Source of the DNA: JACDAN01 sp963842235
Lineage (GTDB): Bacteria; Actinomycetota; Thermoleophilia; Gaiellales; Gaiellaceae
DNA length: 64,000 nt
Assembly (NCBI GenBank): GCA_963842235.1
Contig: CAWJFT010000001.1
Span: forward strand, 62,001 to 126,000
Direction: 5' to 3'
The position numbers were made by a program, and so were the translations under genes. Below, piece by piece: positions 61,609 to 64,000 of this stretch. The notes under the pieces were generated by a model, which saw only the letters and a list, made by a program, of their open reading frames with translations, did no database searches and was not told where the DNA came from. Numbering within the stretch: position 1 is the stretch's first letter; every line of letters starts with the position of its first letter.

Positions 61609-62926
61609 GAACTGGCTCCTCTCTTCGGGTCAAGGCGTGTAGCCGATCGAACACGACATCCACGTGGCGCGTATACGCACCGAGGTCGAAGACCTCGTCG
61701 AGCGCGCTGGAATCGAGCTTGGACGTGATCTCGACGTCGCGGCGCACGAGGTCGGCGAAGTCCTGCTCTTCCTCCCATGCTCGCATCGCCGTCCGCTGAA
61801 CGAGCTCGTAGGCACGTGCACGCTCGAGCCCGCTGTCGATGAGGGCGAGGAGGAGCCGCTGGCTGAAGAAGAGCCCGTGGCTCGCCTCGAGGTTGCGCCG
61901 CATTCGCTCGGGCCGGACGACGAGCCCTTCGACGAGCCACGAGAAGCGATCGAGCATGTAGTCGAGCGCCAGGAACGCGTCTGGAATCACGACCCGCTCG
62001 GCGGAGGAGTGCGAGATGTCGCGCTCGTGCCAGAGCGCCACGTTCTCGAGACCGACGACCGCGGCCCCGCGAACCACGCGGGCGAGCCCGCAGATCCGCT
62101 CGGCGACGACGGGGTTCTTCTTGTGCGGCATCGCGGACGAGCCCTTCTGGCCGCGGCGGAAGGGCTCCTCGACCTCACGCACCTCGGTTCGCGCGAGATG
62201 GCGGATCTCGAGCGCGAACTTCTCCAGCGACGCTGCCGTCACGGCGAGGGCCGAGAGCAGCTCGGCATGTCGATCCCGTTGGATGACCTGGGTCGCCGCG
62301 GCCGCGGGCTCGAGCCCGAGGCGCTCGCAGGCCAGCCGCTCGACCTCGGGGTCGGTCGCGGCGTAGGTCCCGACCGCGCCGGAGAACTTGCCGACGCGGA
62401 CGCCCTCGAGCGCGCGCTGGACGCGCGCGCGGGCCCGGTCCAACTCGAACGCCCATACGGCCAACTTCAAACCGAACGTGGTCGGCTCCGCATGAACGCC
62501 GTGCGTGCGGCCAATCATCAGCGTGTCGCGATGCTCCTCCGCCCGCGCGATGACGAGGACCAGCGCACGATCGAGCTCGTCGAGCACGAGTCGTCCCGCG
62601 GCCTGAAGCTGGAGCGAGAGCGCGGTGTCGACCACGTCCGAGGAGGTCAGCCCGTAGTGGAACCAGCGACCGGCGGGGCCGAGCTGCTCGCCGACCGCAT
62701 CGACGAAGGCGGCGACGTCGTGCTGGGTCCGCTCCTCGATTTCGGCCACGCGCTCCACTGAGGGCGGAACCGCACGCTCGCGAATCTCGGCTGCGGCATC
62801 CGCCGGAACGGCTCCCAGCGCGGCCCACGCATCCAGCGCGGCGAGCTCGACCTCGAGCCACCGGGCGAGCTTCCCCTCGTCCGACCAGATCCTGGCCATG
62901 GCCGGACGGGAGTACCGGGCGATCAC
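61601..62926 (-). CDS. purB: adenylosuccinate lyase
   Basis: 441 aa from the GTG at 62926. Acts twice in purine synthesis (SAICAR to AICAR, adenylosuccinate to AMP). Fumarase/aspartase superfamily signature GQKGSSAMPHKKNPVVAERI with catalytic Ser, plus IGRTHGVHAEPTTFG (His) and HYGLTSSDVVDTALSLQ. Length and motif order are normal. It overlaps purC by 8 bp; 57 bp separate it from purE upstream. Confidence 0.96.
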   Translation of the reverse strand: MIARYSRPAMARIWSDEGKLARWLEVELAALDAWAALGAVPADAAAEIRERAVPPSVERVAEIEERTQHDVAAFVDAVGEQLGPAGRWFHYGLTSSDVVDTALSLQLQAAGRLVLDELDRALVLVIARAEEHRDTLMIGRTHGVHAEPTTFGLKLAVWAFELDRARARVQRALEGVRVGKFSGAVGTYAATDPEVERLACERLGLEPAAAATQVIQRDRHAELLSALAVTAASLEKFALEIRHLARTEVREVEEPFRRGQKGSSAMPHKKNPVVAERICGLARVVRGAAVVGLENVALWHERDISHSSAERVVIPDAFLALDYMLDRFSWLVEGLVVRPERMRRNLEASHGLFFSQRLLLALIDSGLERARAYELVQRTAMRAWEEEQDFADLVRRDVEITSKLDSSALDEVFDLGAYTRHVDVVFDRLHALTRREEPVHA

Positions 62927-62983
62927 CGGTTCGATTCTAGATGCGGCTCAGGAAGGCGGAACCGACCGACAAGCGCCGCCGGG

Positions 62984-63469
62984 TCAGCTGTCCGGCGACC
63001 TGAGACCGCCGCCCTGGGCCAGGATCCTCGCAGCGAGGATGGCGGCGTTCCGGGCGCCGTCGATCGAGACGCACGCGACGGGCACCCCAGGCGGCATCTG
63101 GACGATCGAGAGCAGCGCATCGAGCCCGCCGCCGACGCTCTTGCTCGAGCGCAGCGGCACGCCGATCACCGGCAGCTCGCTGTACGAGGCGATGACGCCT
63201 GGAAGCGCGGCGGCCATGCCCGCCCCCGCGATGATCACGCGGATCCCGCGCAGCGCGGCGATCGATGCATACTCGGCGACCGCTCTGGGATCGCGGTGCG
63301 CGGAGAGGACGTGGAACTCGTGGGAAATGCCGCGCTCGTCGAGCTCCTGCATTGCGGGTTCCATCGCCTCGCGATCGGACTCGGAGCCCACGAGCACCCC
63401 GACAAGCGGCCCGAGCTCTCCGAACTCCTCCAGCGCCGAGAAGGGCTCCGTCTGCGTCTCAGGTTGCAA
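62984..63469 (-). CDS. purE: N5-CAIR mutase
   Basis: 161 aa from the TTG at 63469, chosen because GGAGG lies 6 bp upstream; it overlaps the purD 3' end by 11 bp. A GTG about 22 codons later is an alternative. Class I PurE features: LVGVLVGSESDREAMEPAMQ, catalytic His in HVLSAHRDPRAVAEYAS, AGAGMAAALPGVIASYSELP and GVPLRSSKSVGGGLDALLSI. No purK is adjacent in this window. Confidence 0.95.
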   Translation of the reverse strand: MQPETQTEPFSALEEFGELGPLVGVLVGSESDREAMEPAMQELDERGISHEFHVLSAHRDPRAVAEYASIAALRGIRVIIAGAGMAAALPGVIASYSELPVIGVPLRSSKSVGGGLDALLSIVQMPPGVPVACVSIDGARNAAILAARILAQGGGLRSPDS

Positions 63470-64000
63470 CCTTCGCCTCCCGACCGGCAATGTCGCGCCG
63501 GAACTGCATGCCGTCGAACGAGATCGCGGCGCAGCCGGCGTACGCCCGCTCGCGGGCTGCCTCGAGTGACGGGCCAACAGCCGTGACGTTGAGCACGCGC
63601 CCGCCGTTCGTCAGAAGCTGTTCACCACGACTCGCCGTTCCAGCGTGGAAGACCAGGGCGCCGCTTGCCTCGGCGTCGTCGACGCCGTTGATCGGCGTTC
63701 CGGAGTCGCCGCGCTGCGGGTACTCGCGGCCCGCGAGGACGACGGTCACGGCCGCTTGGTCGTCGGCGGTCAGGTCGGCGGAGCGCAGATCTCCCCGGGC
63801 GGCCGCTGTCAGTGCCTCGAGCAGGTCGCCCTGAAGTCGCGGGAGGATGGACTGCGTCTCCGGATCGCCGAAGCGGCAGTTGAACTCGAGCACCTTCGGG
63901 CCGGAGTCGGTCAGCATCAGGCCGGCGTAGAGCAGCCCGACAAACGGCGTGCCTCGCCGGGCGAGCTCCGCGAGCACCGGCCTGTGCACGGCCGCGACGA
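63459..64000 (-). CDS. purD: phosphoribosylamine-glycine ligase, C-terminal part (runs off window)
   Basis: Last ~180 codons only. GARS ATP-grasp C-terminal features: FVGLLYAGLMLTDSGPKVLE followed by FNCRFGDPETQSILPRL (metal-binding Glu/Asn), then the GARS-C domain VTVVLAGREYPQRGDSGTPI and SRGEQLLTNGGRVLNVTAVG. The stop at 63459 overlaps purE. Makes glycinamide ribonucleotide, the second purine step. Confidence 0.95.
   Translation of the reverse strand, partial: VAAVHRPVLAELARRGTPFVGLLYAGLMLTDSGPKVLEFNCRFGDPETQSILPRLQGDLLEALTAAARGDLRSADLTADDQAAVTVVLAGREYPQRGDSGTPINGVDDAEASGALVFHAGTASRGEQLLTNGGRVLNVTAVGPSLEAARERAYAGCAAISFDGMQFRRDIAGREAKVAT

Overview
The window is high-GC DNA (roughly two-thirds G+C) with dense genes, frequent 4-base start/stop overlaps and many GTG/TTG starts. 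Gene content (class III cyclases, DUF11/Ig-like surface proteins, L,D-transpeptidase, many GNAT and VOC proteins, complete Pot-type transporters, a PurS/PurQ/PurL purine pathway) fits a soil actinobacterium. A Thermoleophilia (Gaiellales/Solirubrobacterales) origin is my inference and is not proven by any marker here.

Layout. The window is bracketed by two halves of a purine-biosynthesis operon, both on the minus strand. At the right end are purD (partial), purE, purB, purC, purS and purQ (64000 down to 59798). At the left end are purL and purF (4322 down to 1020), with a small lipoprotein gene just upstream of purL. About 55 kb of unrelated genes separate purQ from purL, although their products act in one enzyme complex. 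From 4.8 to 7 kb are a DMT transporter, a GNAT enzyme and a secreted protein. From 7.1 to 18.8 kb comes an envelope-rich region: a giant surface protein with seven Ig-like repeats (330-bp period), an L,D-transpeptidase, a membrane-bound class III cyclase, a Vps62-like secreted protein and an M1 peptidase. From 18.8 to 32.5 kb is an accessory region: GAF protein, COG4280-like membrane cassette, VOC enzyme, two small minus-strand genes with a metallophosphoesterase, a Clp/Hsp100 ATPase, two near-identical RibD-C/DHFR-like genes, a sialidase-like protein, fragments of a LuxR regulator and a GNAT gene, and two alpha/beta hydrolases. From 32.6 to 43.2 kb are a TPR-cyclase, a proline-rich anchored protein, an Ig-repeat protein, a methyltransferase, a YCF48-like protein, a cupin, a LysE exporter, a MarR regulator and a beta-propeller protein.

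From 43.2 to 58 kb is a coherent amine-catabolism locus. An 11-gene minus-strand run (gabT-like, potA2-D2-B2-C2, aldehyde dehydrogenase, potA1-D1-B1-C1, class III aminotransferase) diverges from a Tat-exported flavin amine oxidase and a saccharopine-dehydrogenase-like gene. A plausible flow is amine uptake by two parallel ABC transporters, deamination to an aminoaldehyde, oxidation to a GABA-like amino acid, then transamination. Substrates are not shown by the sequence.

Quality note. Seven genes, including essential purC, are broken by single-base indels whose correction restores conserved family sequence in full. There are ten indels: nine +1 and one -1, mostly in short G/C runs. This looks more like uncorrected assembly errors than gene decay, so I annotate these as whole genes with the indel position stated.
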